Origin: Methylomonas sp. UP202
GTDB lineage: Bacteria > Pseudomonadota > Gammaproteobacteria > Methylococcales > Methylomonadaceae
DNA length: 64,000 bases
Assembly (NCBI RefSeq): GCF_029910655.1
Contig: NZ_CP123897.1
Span: 4,143,547 to 4,207,546, forward strand
Direction of reading: 5' to 3'
Shown: positions 17,160 to 26,517 of the stretch, piece after piece
How positions within the stretch are numbered: the first letter of the stretch is position 1
How the letters are laid out: the number at the start of each line of letters is the position of its first letter
Program-made: the position numbers and the translations under genes
Notes under the pieces: model-generated
The model's input: only the letters and a program-made list of their open reading frames with translations
Database searches by the model: none
What the model was told of the DNA's origin: nothing

Positions 17160-19245
17160 TGGCCCTTCAAAGTGATAGCCTGGGGTTTCTCATCGGCGAG
17201 CCGATCGATATAGGCCGCATGCCGACCGACATCAGCCGTATTCGCGACGATGTCTCGGCGATTCGCCAGGCAATAGCCGGCCGCTGGCGCGAACACCGCC
17301 GGCCGGCGCCGTCGGCCGTCCCCGCCCGAGACTCGGCCGGCCGATTTGTCAGCGCATCGCAGGCCAAGGTAGCCGTTGCAGAACCCGGCCGATCAAAGTC
17401 GAGCGGCGCCATTGCGGAAGCGATCGGTATATCGACGGCCGCAGAGCGCATCAAGAGGTCGTCGAGCCAACCCGTTGCTTTGCCTGGCCGCGACTCGGCC
17501 GGACGATTTACATCGGATGGGGGACCATCCGGCAACCGATCTGTAACGGCGTCGGGCATTGCATCAATCGGTGACCGGTTATCCCGTTTGACCGCCGCCG
17601 CGTCTGGCATCGACGACGCCGACCCGGCCGTGAAGGCGGCGCGCGAAGTAGCCGAGCCGCTACGCCGAGGATTCGAATTCTTTCGCGGCGACAAGCAAAC
17701 GTCGTTGCTGAAAAAAATCTTTGCCAAGCTGGCGATATTCCAAAAAGAGGAATCGGTTTACAACAAGGCCACAAAGGAAACTCTTGAGAAGATCGAGCGG
17801 AAGCCGGTAACGGTTGGCGCGCAATCGGCAAAATCGCTGCCGGCGGCGGCATGTTTGGCGCGCTCGCCAATGGCGGACGCGGGGCGCTTGGCCTCCTCAA
17901 ACGTATTCCCATTCTCGGGACATTGCTGGCGGCCGGCGGCGCGGCATTCGACATTTTCGGTAGCGAGAGCGATAGTAGCCTTTCCCGGCGCGACAAAGAC
18001 AAAGCCGCCGGAACATCGGTCGGGGGCTGGGTTGGCAGCATTGGCGGCGTCGGTGCCGGCGCCCTGGCCGGCTCAATGCTCGGCCCGGTCGGGACCATCG
18101 TCGGCGGTATCGTCGGCGGCTTCCTTGGCGACCAAGCCGGCCAAATCATTGGCGATAAGTTCGGAGGGTGGGTATCTGACCTCCGCGAAGCGGATATTCC
18201 CGGCAAGATCGCGGGCGCATGGGATGGCGCCGTTTCCACCATGTCCACTGCCTTTAGCGAGTCATGGGCCAAGGTCAAAGATATTGGGGGGCTGGTAACG
18301 CAAGTTATCGGCGAGCAGATCGGCGGATTGGCCGACTACATCAAAGCCAATACCGGCATCGACCTCAAGCAGCAAGGCGCGGCGCGGTTGGACCGCACCA
18401 AGGCTAACGCCGGTGGCGCTTGGGATTTTGCCAAGAAGGCGGCGGCATCATTGGTCGACAAAACCATGCAGAGCGTCGATTGGATGGGTAAAAATACAAC
18501 GGTCGGCAAGGCGATCGGCAAAGCGGCGAGCGCCTTTCAAGGAGGGTCGATTCACGGCATGTCCCCAGCCCAATTCGCCGCGCTGGCCGCCGATACCCGT
18601 CGAACGGAATCCGGCGGAAATACCTCAGCCGAAAACAAGTACGGCTACATCGGCGCTTACCAATTCGGCGCCGCCGCGCTGGCGGATACCGGTTTGGTCG
18701 ATGCCGCGAAGCTCAAAGCCGCCCAAAAAAGCGGGCGATTCAATCAAAAAACCTTCCTCGCCGATCCGGCGAACTGGCTCATGGCCGGTGGCAAAGACGC
18801 CTTCCTGGCCGACCAGGCATTGCAAGATCAAACCTATTCGAAATACTCGGAACAACTCCAAAAAGCCGGTTTGCGATCAGGCGTGTTATCGGCCGGCTCA
18901 ACGCCCGAGCAAATCGCGGCCTACGTCAAAGCCGCGCATCTGGTTGGCGCTGGCGGCGCGAACAAATTTTTCACGCGGGGCATTGATAGCGCGGACGCAA
19001 ACGGAACCCTAGCCTCGAAATATGCAAAACAAGGCGCAATGGCCGTCGCCAGCGTGAGCACTCCACAGATCGGACCGATGCCTAAAATTCCGACGATACC
19101 GGCTATCGCCGAAGCGCCAAAAGTCATCGAGCCGCTTGGATCGCCGGCCGCGCCGGCCTTCACCGTCAACCTGCCGCCCCAGGATGTTGGACAAAACTTA
19201 TCAGATCGCCGAATAGCCCAGATCGCCAGCGGCGGCATCGGATGA
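17159..19245 (+). pseudogene. Phage tail tape-measure / lysozyme-like protein with a frameshift
   Basis: Two overlapping frames form one protein of about 695 residues. The first part (17159 to about 17833) has three RDSAGRF-type motifs and helical stretches. The second part (about 17833-19245) has a glycine-rich hydrophobic segment, as in tape measures, and a transglycosylase-like domain (LAADTRRTESGGN, then KYGYIGAYQFGAAAL). The frame changes by -1 at the A-run 17830-17833, where five A residues instead of four would restore it. A programmed shift is possible but there is no classical slippery heptamer. The gene is coupled to both neighbours by overlapping stop/start codons. Confidence 0.75.
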
Positions 19246-20021
19246 ATATAGAAATGGCTGAAACTCAAACGCTCACGTCGGACTGGGGCGCGCTGTCGCC
19301 CCATCTGATCGCGTCATTCTGGGAAGTTGACCGCGAAGGCAACAAGAAAAAGGATTCCGATGTCGTCGTGAAGGCGGCGGTATCGGACGACGCCAACCTG
19401 GAGCTTACGCTGAATTGGCAATCGCCGTTCGAACAAGCCGGCCCGGAGACCAAGGCGCCGACGTTATTTGCCCTGCTGCAATCCGGAGTAGTTCAGCCGT
19501 TGATCGACTCAGTCATAGGTGGCAACAAAGGCGGAGACGCCAATGTCAAGGCATCGCAATTACTCCAGCAATTTGAAGGCCGAACCGGTATCACCAAGCT
19601 GAATTCGGTCCAAGTATTCAACGGCATGCCGCCGGCTAAGATTCCAATGACTCTTCTTTTTCGGGCTTGGCGCGATCCCGTGACCGAGGTTGAAACCCCG
19701 GTCGATCAGCTTATGCAGTGGGCGCTACCGATCGAACTGGCTAAGGACAGCACGCTGCTTACAAATGCAGTTGATGCCGTAAAGGGTTCAAAAGACTGGA
19801 TCGAGGCCGTTCTACCGTCCAAATCGCCGACCCTGCTGGCGTTAAATTACAAGGGGCGCACCTTTGCGCCGATGGTGATTGAATCCATCAGTCAGCCATT
19901 GACGGCCCCGATCGATAGCCGTGGCCGATTCGTCGAAATGTCGGTGCAAATCACCTTGGCGACATTGACAGCGATCGACCGAAAATATTGGCAATCCATT
20001 TATAAACCGAGCTTGCAATGA
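19242..20021 (+). CDS. Putative phage tail/baseplate-associated protein
   Basis: 259 residues, no signal peptide. It follows the tape-measure gene with an ATGA overlap and overlaps the next gene. The second half (AWRDPVTEVETPVDQLMQWALPIEL, then SISQPLTAPIDSRGRFVEMSVQITLATLTAIDRKYW) has the look of a beta-rich structural domain of contractile-tail baseplates, but I cannot name a family with confidence. The strict coupling with the tape measure is the main argument for a virion or tail role. Confidence 0.5.
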   Translation: MNIEMAETQTLTSDWGALSPHLIASFWEVDREGNKKKDSDVVVKAAVSDDANLELTLNWQSPFEQAGPETKAPTLFALLQSGVVQPLIDSVIGGNKGGDANVKASQLLQQFEGRTGITKLNSVQVFNGMPPAKIPMTLLFRAWRDPVTEVETPVDQLMQWALPIELAKDSTLLTNAVDAVKGSKDWIEAVLPSKSPTLLALNYKGRTFAPMVIESISQPLTAPIDSRGRFVEMSVQITLATLTAIDRKYWQSIYKPSLQ

Positions 20022-21013
20022 CGAAGCCGCCCAAGCTTGACATCTCCGGTCAAAAAAAAGAACTCAAAGCGCTCCGCGAGTTCGACCAGAACCGCCGCGA
20101 CAATGCCAATAACATTCTTCGGCCCGAGCAAATCCACGGGAAAGATTGGCGATCGGCAAAGGTTCTCACGACCACTCTCGGGCTGGCCAACGGCCAGATG
20201 CGCAGGATCACAAAACAAGACCTGATCGAGTTCAACAAAAACATCGCGAGACTGGAGTCCAGAGTCGAGAAAGGGGTAACGGCGAACGAAGTCATCACCC
20301 TGTCAATGCCGGAAGACAAAAACCGGAGCAAGGAGCAAATTCATTTCGCAGTGCCGGTAACAATGAAATACGGCGACATCAAATTCCTCACCAATGCCGG
20401 GCCCGAATCAAAAGTGACGCGGCATAGCGTTCACATTGTTTTGGCAGACTACGATCATGGGCTTGCCAAGGGTACCCCGCTTCAAGCGGCCAAGGAAATT
20501 GCCAAGGGGAATCTGCTATTTGATTGCGACTGCGACCATCACACATTTGTCTTTCGCTACATCACCACAATCATGAGGGCCAATGCGGGCCGCCCTGAAC
20601 ATGGCTTCCCGAAAATCAAAAACCCCCAATTGGAAGGGATTGCCTGCAAGCACGTGTTGCGGGTCATGGTCGAACTCAATACCTCGATTTTCATCTGGAA
20701 AAAAATTGCGGCGATGATTGAATCCGACCGCGCCAACAACGCCAGCAAGGAACTCAAACGCCGACAAAAAACGGTATCGCTGACGCAGCGCGAAGCCTCC
20801 GAATTAGCGGCCAAACAAAAACTAAGCCCCCGAAAAATCGAGGTCATCACCAAAACAGCAAAAGCCGCGCAAGCAACGGCCAGAACGGCACCTCCACCGA
20901 AGCGGCCAAAGCGCGCCTCAGCGCAGGAGGCGAATAACGCGGCCGCCATCTTGGCGGCTTCCGGCATGACGATGGAGCAAATCATGGCCCTGATAGCCGC
21001 AAATAAGGGATAG
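20018..21013 (+). CDS. SWIM-like zinc finger protein of the tail module
   Basis: 331 residues. The centre carries CDCDHHTFVFRY followed about 45 residues later by GIACKHVLRVM, matching the CxC...CxH pattern of a SWIM zinc finger. The N-terminal third is charged and helical; the C-terminal tail is basic and alanine/proline-rich (KPKRASAQEANN...). SWIM fingers bind DNA or proteins. A protein with this motif is found within tail gene clusters of some phages, but its role is not known to me. The start overlaps the preceding gene by four bases. Confidence 0.6.
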   Translation: MTKPPKLDISGQKKELKALREFDQNRRDNANNILRPEQIHGKDWRSAKVLTTTLGLANGQMRRITKQDLIEFNKNIARLESRVEKGVTANEVITLSMPEDKNRSKEQIHFAVPVTMKYGDIKFLTNAGPESKVTRHSVHIVLADYDHGLAKGTPLQAAKEIAKGNLLFDCDCDHHTFVFRYITTIMRANAGRPEHGFPKIKNPQLEGIACKHVLRVMVELNTSIFIWKKIAAMIESDRANNASKELKRRQKTVSLTQREASELAAKQKLSPRKIEVITKTAKAAQATARTAPPPKRPKRASAQEANNAAAILAASGMTMEQIMALIAANKG

Positions 21014-21065
21014 AGCGCCGCCTCCGCCCCGAACCAACTTTTTAACCAACCGACGAGGAAATACC

Positions 21066-21389
21066 ATGCAACAACCCAATTTCACACACCGAGTAATGCC
21101 GGCCGGCGGCGAACTGGACGAATTCAATAACGTTGACCTCTACTCGGCCGTGGCCGGCAAAATCGAGGACATCCGCGCACTGAGCGACATGATGAGAACC
21201 CAGTTCGAACCGAATAGCGGTGTTGTCCTTGGCGACGAAGTAAATCTCAACCTGTTGCGCCAGATCGACCAGCACCTTTCCGACCTCGATGCGGTCGCGG
21301 AGTGGATTGTCGACAATTTTGAAATTGTTCCCGACGACGGCGACGGCGAAGCGGCGGAAGTCAACGACGAAGGTGAAGCGGCCGAATAA
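21066..21389 (+). CDS. Hypothetical acidic protein
   Basis: 107 residues, with a good GAGGAAA ribosome site before ATG 21066. The body is helical (AVAGKIEDIRALSDMMRTQF, LLRQIDQHLSDLDAVAEWIV) and the tail is strongly acidic (DDGDGEAAEVNDEGEAAE). No family recognised. It may be a small tail-region or DNA-mimic protein; nothing in the sequence decides this. Confidence 0.55.
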   Translation: MQQPNFTHRVMPAGGELDEFNNVDLYSAVAGKIEDIRALSDMMRTQFEPNSGVVLGDEVNLNLLRQIDQHLSDLDAVAEWIVDNFEIVPDDGDGEAAEVNDEGEAAE

Positions 21390-21451
21390 CCGCTGACCAA
21401 TCCGGGGCGGCCCGCCGCCGCCCTCAACCCAACCAACCCGCGCCGGCAATA

Positions 21452-21985
21452 ATGACCAACCCCAAAATCATTTACACCAACAAAAATGAAATCGCGGCTT
21501 TAAAAGCGGTCGGCGCGCGACTCAAAGAAGCGCGAGAATTCCTAAAATTAACGCAAATGCATGCCGCGCCCTTGCTGGAAACGTCGGCTCAAGCACTGAT
21601 CGACGCCGAAAGCGGTCGGCTTAATCCCCTACCAATCAAATTCCTCAAAGCCGCCGCCGAGACCTACGCCGTATCCGCCGATTGGCTACTGGGGCTCATT
21701 GATTGGGAAAAAGAAGACGCCGGCCGCGACCTGTTAGCCGGCCTGCAGCGAATCCACCTAAAACACTACGCCGAGCTCGTCGCCCGCCAAGCTGAGGCGG
21801 ACGAAATCAACGGCCACGCGCAAGCGGCGCTCTCCGAAATCGTAATGGCCTTCGAGGCTTTCCAAAAGGCGAACGCGGGCTTCATCGACATGCCGGCCGG
21901 GGCGCGGCTTCTGCGGGCTGTTTCTGCGGCAAGAAAAATCAATGTAGCTCATCCGATCAGCAAAAAGCAGGCTTCAACCGTTTGA
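21452..21985 (+). CDS. XRE-family transcriptional regulator
   Basis: 177 residues. Residues about 18-75 are an XRE helix-turn-helix (VGARLKEAREFLKLTQMHAAPLLETSAQALIDAESGR) followed by the YAVSADWLLGL motif. The C-terminal 90 residues are helical and contain DMPAGARLLRAV. The same design is found in the IS-interrupted gene at 22958-26012, so the element holds two related regulators. Probably controls a nearby phage operon; the target is unknown. Confidence 0.75.
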   Translation: MTNPKIIYTNKNEIAALKAVGARLKEAREFLKLTQMHAAPLLETSAQALIDAESGRLNPLPIKFLKAAAETYAVSADWLLGLIDWEKEDAGRDLLAGLQRIHLKHYAELVARQAEADEINGHAQAALSEIVMAFEAFQKANAGFIDMPAGARLLRAVSAARKINVAHPISKKQASTV

Positions 21986-22085
21986 TTTTTCCCTACTTAA
22001 AGCTAAATTAAATTCGGCTGCTCCTATGATATGTTCGACCTTGCGTCAGCCCCAAAATACCCACTCATTCCTAACGAGCTGAGCA

Positions 22086-22268
22086 ATGACAAAATCGACC
22101 CCATCATTTTTCCGGCTTGGCTACATTTGCCTTGCATTACTTTGCCCGATACCGGCCTACGCCCACCCCGGCAAGCTCAATGCCGAGGGTTGCCACACCG
22201 AGCGCAAAACCGGCGATTACCACTACCCCGGCCCGCGCCCGGTTAGCTCTACGTTAAGCCTCACATGA
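22086..22268 (+). pseudogene. YHYH-type secreted protein, 3' end replaced at cassette junction
   Basis: The frame begins with a clear signal peptide (LGYICLALLCPIPAYA) and continues with HPGKLNAEGCHTERKTGDYHY, a match to the YHYH motif of small secreted proteins. After DYHYPGPRPV the sequence stops resembling the family, because the integron cassette begins at 22254. The reading frame runs into the cassette and stops at 22268. Either the cassette was inserted within the gene or it lies at a recombination scar. Confidence 0.5.
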
Positions 22269-22781
22269 GCGACCCCGACGACTTCTACTTGCAGGTGGCG
22301 TTCGCCTTGACGGGGTGCCAACTGGTTGAGCAAGCACTTAAGCTCTACATCGCAGAGGCACTCGAATACGTCAAGAAGTGCGTCGGCAAGCGCTTGCCCT
22401 TCAAGATGACGGGCCAAGACTACGAAGACGCATCCTTAGAGCGCCTGATCGAAGCCTTTCGCAAGTTGACCGACAACGAAGAGCTTGTGGCTGCCCTTCG
22501 CAAATTCAAGAACGAGAGGAACTTCCTCAGCCACAAGGGGATTGCTCACTGCCTAGACCCCACGGGTGAACTCGGGAACATTTCTGTTGCGGAGGTCATG
22601 CCTAGGCTTCAAGCAATTCAGACCGAGGCGCAAAGACTTCGCATCGCCATCCACGAAGAAGGCGTTACTTTCAAAGGGCACCTCTACTTTGGCTCATTCC
22701 CAGAGTGAGGCCTAACCCTGCGGTCAACGCGAGGCCCAGCGACAGTCCACCAGGCCCGCCTGCCTCGTGTTACCGTGAACG
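22254..22781 (+). mobile_element. Lone integron gene cassette
   Basis: A 528-bp unit with the boundaries of an integron cassette: it begins at G/TTAAGC (22253-22259), encodes one protein whose ATG is six bases further on, and ends within an attC-like site at G/TTAAAC (22781-22787). No integron integrase or other attC is seen in the window, so the cassette has probably been inserted at a secondary site. Confidence 0.75.
22265..22708 (+). CDS. Cassette-encoded hypothetical protein
   Basis: 147 residues. Helical throughout, with QLVEQALKLYIAEALEYVKK near the N-terminus and a central FKNERNFLSHKGIAH segment (an RNxLxH-like pattern seen in HEPN-type helical proteins). It fills the integron cassette from six bases after the left boundary to one base before the attC. 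No ribosome site is evident, as is common in cassettes. No function is known to me. Confidence 0.7.
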   Translation: MSDPDDFYLQVAFALTGCQLVEQALKLYIAEALEYVKKCVGKRLPFKMTGQDYEDASLERLIEAFRKLTDNEELVAALRKFKNERNFLSHKGIAHCLDPTGELGNISVAEVMPRLQAIQTEAQRLRIAIHEEGVTFKGHLYFGSFPE

Positions 22782-22787
22782 TTAAAC
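22710..22787 (+). other. attC recombination site
   Basis: 78 bp. R'' GCCTAAC (22710-22716) and R' GTTAAAC (22781-22787) fit the RYYYAAC/GTTRRRY pattern. Between them the two halves pair (CGGTCAACGCGAGGC with GCCTCGTGTTACCG), with an extra unpaired C in the left arm, as the extrahelical bases of attC require. Confidence 0.75.
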
Positions 22788-23211
22788 GAGCAATTTGTGA
22801 CATAAACCGGCCATTCAGAAATCAATCCTGACGGTCGGAAATTGGCCGATTCCAGCCCATCACCCTAAATAAACCACTGAATTAAACCCGGAAATCGCCG
22901 CGAATTTAGCAAATAACCCATGATTAAATGCCTAAAAACCACCGATTTTGGGCATAAATGCTTATTTCTTATACCAATTTAAAAACCGAAGAATTCAAAC
23001 GCGCGATGTCGATGAATTTCGGCGCGCGGATGCTCGAAGCCCGCCAACTGTGTGGGCTTGAGCAAATTGAAGCCGCTCCGCTGTTCGGATTTGCCAACTC
23101 GTCCCGCCTGAGCAAGATCGAATCGCCAACGCACGAAAGCCTCGCCTACATCCAGCCCAAGGTTCGTAAGCGCTCAGCCGTTCCACATCGCCAGACGTTG
23201 CAGGTTATGAT

Positions 23212-24825
23212 TTAATCCAGATCACCGAACGGCAGCAGTTCGTCGATGCGGCTGTTGGGCCAGATGGGGAGTTTTTCCAGGGTGTCTTTTAGCCAGGCGG
23301 CCGGATCGAGGCCATTGAGTTTGGCGGTGCCTAGCAGGGTTTGGATGACCGCAGCGCGCTGGCCGGCGCGTTCGGAACCAGCGAACAGCCAATTCTTTTT
23401 ACCCAAGGCAATGGGGCGAATGCTGTTTTCGACCGGATTATTGTCGATAGGCAGATCGCCGGTTTCGGCGTAACGGCTTAAGGCAACCCAGCGTTTCAGG
23501 CTGTAGTCGATGGCTTTGGCCGTGGCGGTATTGGGCGCGGTGCGCAAACGGGTTTGCTGTAACCAAGCCTGCAAGTCTGTCAGTAGCGGCAGGCTTTTTT
23601 CGGCGCGTAGCTGTTTGCGCTGGTCAGCTGTCATCTCGCGGCCCTCGGTTTCAATGGCGTACAGTTTGGCGATGCGATTCAGTGCTGCTTGTGCGATAGG
23701 GCTCTGACTGGTTTGCAACAGGTCGAAGAATTTGCGCCGCGCATGCGCCAGGCAGGCCAGTTCGATACACGGCTCTAGCGGGTGTTGCGATGCGGGATGG
23801 GCACGGGTCGTAGCAAACAGGGCTTTATAGCCCGCATAGTCATCCACCAGTAAATGGCCGCGCCAATCGCCCAGGAACTGCTGCACATGCCGGCCGCCAC
23901 GACCGGCTTGATAATCGAAGACGATAAGCTTCGGTCCCGGTTGCAGATCATTGCTGCGATAGGCCCACAGATAGGCTTTCTTGGTTTTACCACTGCCGGG
24001 ATCCAGTTGCGGCACCGGCGTCTCGTCGGCATGTAAGCTATCCCTTTGCAACAAATGCCAAGCCAAGCGGTCGGCTAAGGGCGCTAAAGCGACACCGAGT
24101 CGTCCGACCCAGTCGGCGAGTGTGGAGCGGGACAGGATCACCCCGTCACGGGCGGCGATTTGTTCCAACCGGTACAGCGGCAAATGATCGAGGTATTTAC
24201 CGATCAGCACCCAGGTGAGCAAACCGACGGCAGCCATACCGCCATCGATCACCGCCGGTGGAATCGGTGCTGCGGTGATGGTTTCGCAGGCCCGACAGGC
24301 GTATTGCGGACGAATGTGTCGATGCACAAAGAACTTGGCCGGTTCGACGTCCAGTTGCTCGCTGATGTCTTCGCCGACTTTGACCAGGTCTTTACCGCAG
24401 TGGCCACAGGAGCAGGACTCAGGCTCATGGCGATGCTCAATGCGCGGCAGATGCTCAGGCAACGGTTGGCGACCAGCGCGTGGGCGTTTGGGACGGGCCA
24501 CGGTATCGCAGGGCTGATCATCCCGGAGTTGTTCGACTTCCTCATCAATCGCTGAGATATCGGAATTCCAGGTTTCCTCGAACACATCCCGCTGCAACGG
24601 GGCCAGACTTTCGTTCTTGCGACTGAAGCGGATGCGTTTGTAATACGCCAGCTCATGGGTCAGCGCGCCGATTTTGAGGTCTTTGGCGTGAATCGTGGCG
24701 TCTTTGGCTTGGATGACTTGGGCATCCTGGGCTGCCTGATCCATCAGCGCCTGAAGCAGGGCCGCCACCTCGGTTTTGGCAGTCGGCTCCAGGTTCAATT
24801 GGTCGAGTTTGGCCAGCGGATTCAT
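23212..24825 (-). CDS. tnpC: IS66 transposase TnpC (copy 1)
   Basis: 537 residues from ATG 24825 (MNPLAKLDQL). The N-terminal leucine-rich coiled region is followed by the basic KRPRAGRQPLPEHLPR segment, a zinc finger with CSCGHCGKDL, and the catalytic DDE core: ADETPVPQL, then VDDYAGYKALF, and NNPVENSIRPIALGKKNWLFAGS with the glutamate. TnpC is the enzyme of IS66. Apart from a short 5'-coordinate patch it is identical to copy 2. Confidence 0.93.
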   Translation of the reverse strand: MNPLAKLDQLNLEPTAKTEVAALLQALMDQAAQDAQVIQAKDATIHAKDLKIGALTHELAYYKRIRFSRKNESLAPLQRDVFEETWNSDISAIDEEVEQLRDDQPCDTVARPKRPRAGRQPLPEHLPRIEHRHEPESCSCGHCGKDLVKVGEDISEQLDVEPAKFFVHRHIRPQYACRACETITAAPIPPAVIDGGMAAVGLLTWVLIGKYLDHLPLYRLEQIAARDGVILSRSTLADWVGRLGVALAPLADRLAWHLLQRDSLHADETPVPQLDPGSGKTKKAYLWAYRSNDLQPGPKLIVFDYQAGRGGRHVQQFLGDWRGHLLVDDYAGYKALFATTRAHPASQHPLEPCIELACLAHARRKFFDLLQTSQSPIAQAALNRIAKLYAIETEGREMTADQRKQLRAEKSLPLLTDLQAWLQQTRLRTAPNTATAKAIDYSLKRWVALSRYAETGDLPIDNNPVENSIRPIALGKKNWLFAGSERAGQRAAVIQTLLGTAKLNGLDPAAWLKDTLEKLPIWPNSRIDELLPFGDLD

Positions 24826-24910
24826 GGGTGAATTATACCGCAATGCCCCATCCAATGCCTTGATATTAGGACATTTTAGGACTTTTTTACCGCCGCGTTT
24901 TACCTCTGAT

Positions 24911-25261
24911 TCACACCTGCCAGTCGGCTTGGGGCTGGGCGGATAAGCGTTGCCAATCGACTCCAGCAATTAACCAGTGCCATTGCGCCTGCGTCAGCGC
25001 AAACACCGCATCGCCCACCTTGGGCCAGACAAAACTGCCCTGATGCAAACGGCGCTGGCACAGCCAAACCCCATTGCCATCCCACACCAACAGCCGTAGC
25101 CGGTTGCCCGCACGATTACGAAAGATAAACGCCGATCCGGCACACGGGGCATGCCCCAGACTCTGTTGAACAATCGCTGACAAGCCATCCAAACCACGCC
25201 GCATGTCCACCGGCGCCACCGCCAACCAAATCTGCGCGGGATAATCGATCAAGCCAGACAT
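24911..25261 (-). CDS. tnpB: IS66 accessory protein TnpB (copy 1)
   Basis: 116 residues. Classic IS66 OrfB: IWLAVAPVDMRRGLDGLSAIVQQ, GSAFIFRNRAGNRLRLLVWDGNGVWLCQRRLHQGSFVWP. It is needed for IS66 transposition along with TnpA and TnpC. Its start overlaps the end of tnpA by 13 bases. Confidence 0.92.
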   Translation of the reverse strand: MSGLIDYPAQIWLAVAPVDMRRGLDGLSAIVQQSLGHAPCAGSAFIFRNRAGNRLRLLVWDGNGVWLCQRRLHQGSFVWPKVGDAVFALTQAQWHWLIAGVDWQRLSAQPQADWQV

Positions 25262-25560
25262 CGTAACAACTCGGCTACCCAGCCCGCCGATACTGAAGAC
25301 GAAATCTCCAGCCTATAACCGTCGACATCGGTCAAGACCATAGCCGCAGCTGCGGGTGTCGCCACAGAAGCAGGCTCAGGCTGTTCAATCTGCACCGGCA
25401 CCAAAGCGACCGGCTCTACCGCAGGCCGTTTGCGATAGTCGCACAGTCTGGCAGTAAATGTCCGTACATTGATGCCTTCCTGCACGCAATACTCAACCTG
25501 CGACAAACCACTGCCTTGCCATTCTTCAATATGCTGACGCCATTTCGATGTAACGGCCAT
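25249..25560 (-). CDS. tnpA: IS66 accessory protein TnpA (copy 1)
   Basis: 103 residues with the OrfA signature KWRQHIEEWQGSGLSQVEYCVQEGINVRTFTARLCDYRK, a helix-turn-helix of the transposase_8-like type. It is the first gene of the element's operon and overlaps tnpB. Confidence 0.9.
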   Translation of the reverse strand: MAVTSKWRQHIEEWQGSGLSQVEYCVQEGINVRTFTARLCDYRKRPAVEPVALVPVQIEQPEPASVATPAAAAMVLTDVDGYRLEISSSVSAGWVAELLRCLA

Positions 25561-26031
25561 CGCTACTCCTGATCAAAAAAATCACAGGATGCCTCAGGCT
25601 GAATGATCTCAACAGGTGGGCGGGATAGAGCCATACCAAGGTTCTCGTCCCGGCCGTTTTAAATTACGGGGTCAGCGCAGATTTTTTGTTTGGCTTCTCT
25701 AACTATCCACAACGCGACGTCAAGCAAGCCCGCGAAAACCAGGTTGCGGACCTTTTGACCGACCTGATCGCCGACGAAATCGCCGACATCCGCCGCCTGA
25801 TGAATGCCGTCAAACAGATCGCCAAACAGACCCAGCACTTTGCGAAAAAAACTCAAGAAATCCAGCAGGCTCTCGACCGGTTTCGGCAACTGAACCCGGA
25901 TTTCGACGACATGGCCGGCGGCGCCAAGCTCGATCGCTTAATTTGCGAGCTTCGCCAAGACGCAAAGCACAGCGCCAACGAACTGGCCGAACTGCGCCAG
26001 TCAATCCAATAACTCCTTTAACCAAATCACC

Positions 26032-26517
26032 ATGACCGAAAACACCAAAAAAGGCGGCCGTCCACGAGGCTACAAGCCGGAATACGTCCAGCTCGCCCAC
26101 AATTACACCCTCCTTGGCGCGACCCAGGACCAACTCGCCGAATTTTTCAACGTCTCGGCGGCCACTGTCAAAAGCTGGACTAAACATCGGACGGAATTCG
26201 CCGATGCAATCAAGCGCGGAAAAATCCTGGCCGATGCTGAAATCGCCAGCAGCCTGTTTCGTCGCGGCACCGGGTACCCCTACACCGAAGTCACCACGCG
26301 GGAAATCAAGAACCCAGCCGGCGAAGTCACGTCCTACGAAACGGTCACCGTCACCAGTGAAATGCCGCCCGATACCGACGCCTGTATCTTCTGGCTGACC
26401 AACCGCCAGCCGGACAAATGGCGCAACAGACTGGAGATTGAGCACGCCGACAAGCGCGAATCCAGCACGACGGACCGAGATACCCCGGCCACACCCCAGC
26501 AGGATGACGCCGCATGA
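26032..26517 (+). CDS. Terminase small subunit-like HTH protein
   Basis: 161 residues. An N-terminal basic stretch (KKGGRPRGYKPEYVQ) leads into a helix-turn-helix (LGATQDQLAEFFNVSAATVKSWTKHRTEFADAIKRGKI) and then the segment ADAEIASSLFRRGTGYPYTEV, found in a group of phage small-terminase-like proteins. The tail includes ACIFWLTNRQPDKWRNR. The same plan recurs in the gene at 27914-28812. Small terminases select the DNA to be packaged; no large subunit is present in the window. The stop overlaps the next start (ATGA). Confidence 0.6.
   Translation: MTENTKKGGRPRGYKPEYVQLAHNYTLLGATQDQLAEFFNVSAATVKSWTKHRTEFADAIKRGKILADAEIASSLFRRGTGYPYTEVTTREIKNPAGEVTSYETVTVTSEMPPDTDACIFWLTNRQPDKWRNRLEIEHADKRESSTTDRDTPATPQQDDAA

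Larger units (their letters stand above)
23166..25636 (-). mobile_element. IS66-family element, copy 1
   Basis: 2471 bp with the full tnpA-tnpB-tnpC set on the minus strand. The left end reads GTAAGCGCTC, and the right end is its imperfect inverse (...CCATAC). It is flanked by a perfect 8-bp target duplication CAAGGTTC (23158-23165 and 25637-25644), the length typical of IS66. All three genes are intact. Confidence 0.93.
22958..26012 (+). pseudogene. XRE-family regulator interrupted by IS66 copy 1
   Basis: The gene is in two parts, 22958-23165 and 25645-26012, separated by an IS66 element. Removing the element and one copy of the 8-bp duplication CAAGGTTC restores a continuous frame of about 192 codons. 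The N-terminal part is an XRE helix-turn-helix (NFGARMLEARQLCGLEQIEAAPLFGFANSSRLSKIE). The reading continues as VPAVLNYGVSADFLFGF, then a long helical C-terminal domain with a DDMAGGAKLDRLI motif. It is a paralogue of the regulator at 21452. The insertion surely inactivates it. Confidence 0.88.

Noticed and set aside
17829..17834. Programmed -1 ribosomal frameshift in the tape-measure gene
   Set aside because: The site GCAAAAT is not a classical slippery heptamer, and programmed shifts in tails are normally in the chaperone genes before the tape measure; a one-base deletion is simpler, though not excluded.
23246..24656. Plus-strand open frames within the IS66 transposases
   Set aside because: They repeat exactly in both copies and are antisense shadows of tnpC.
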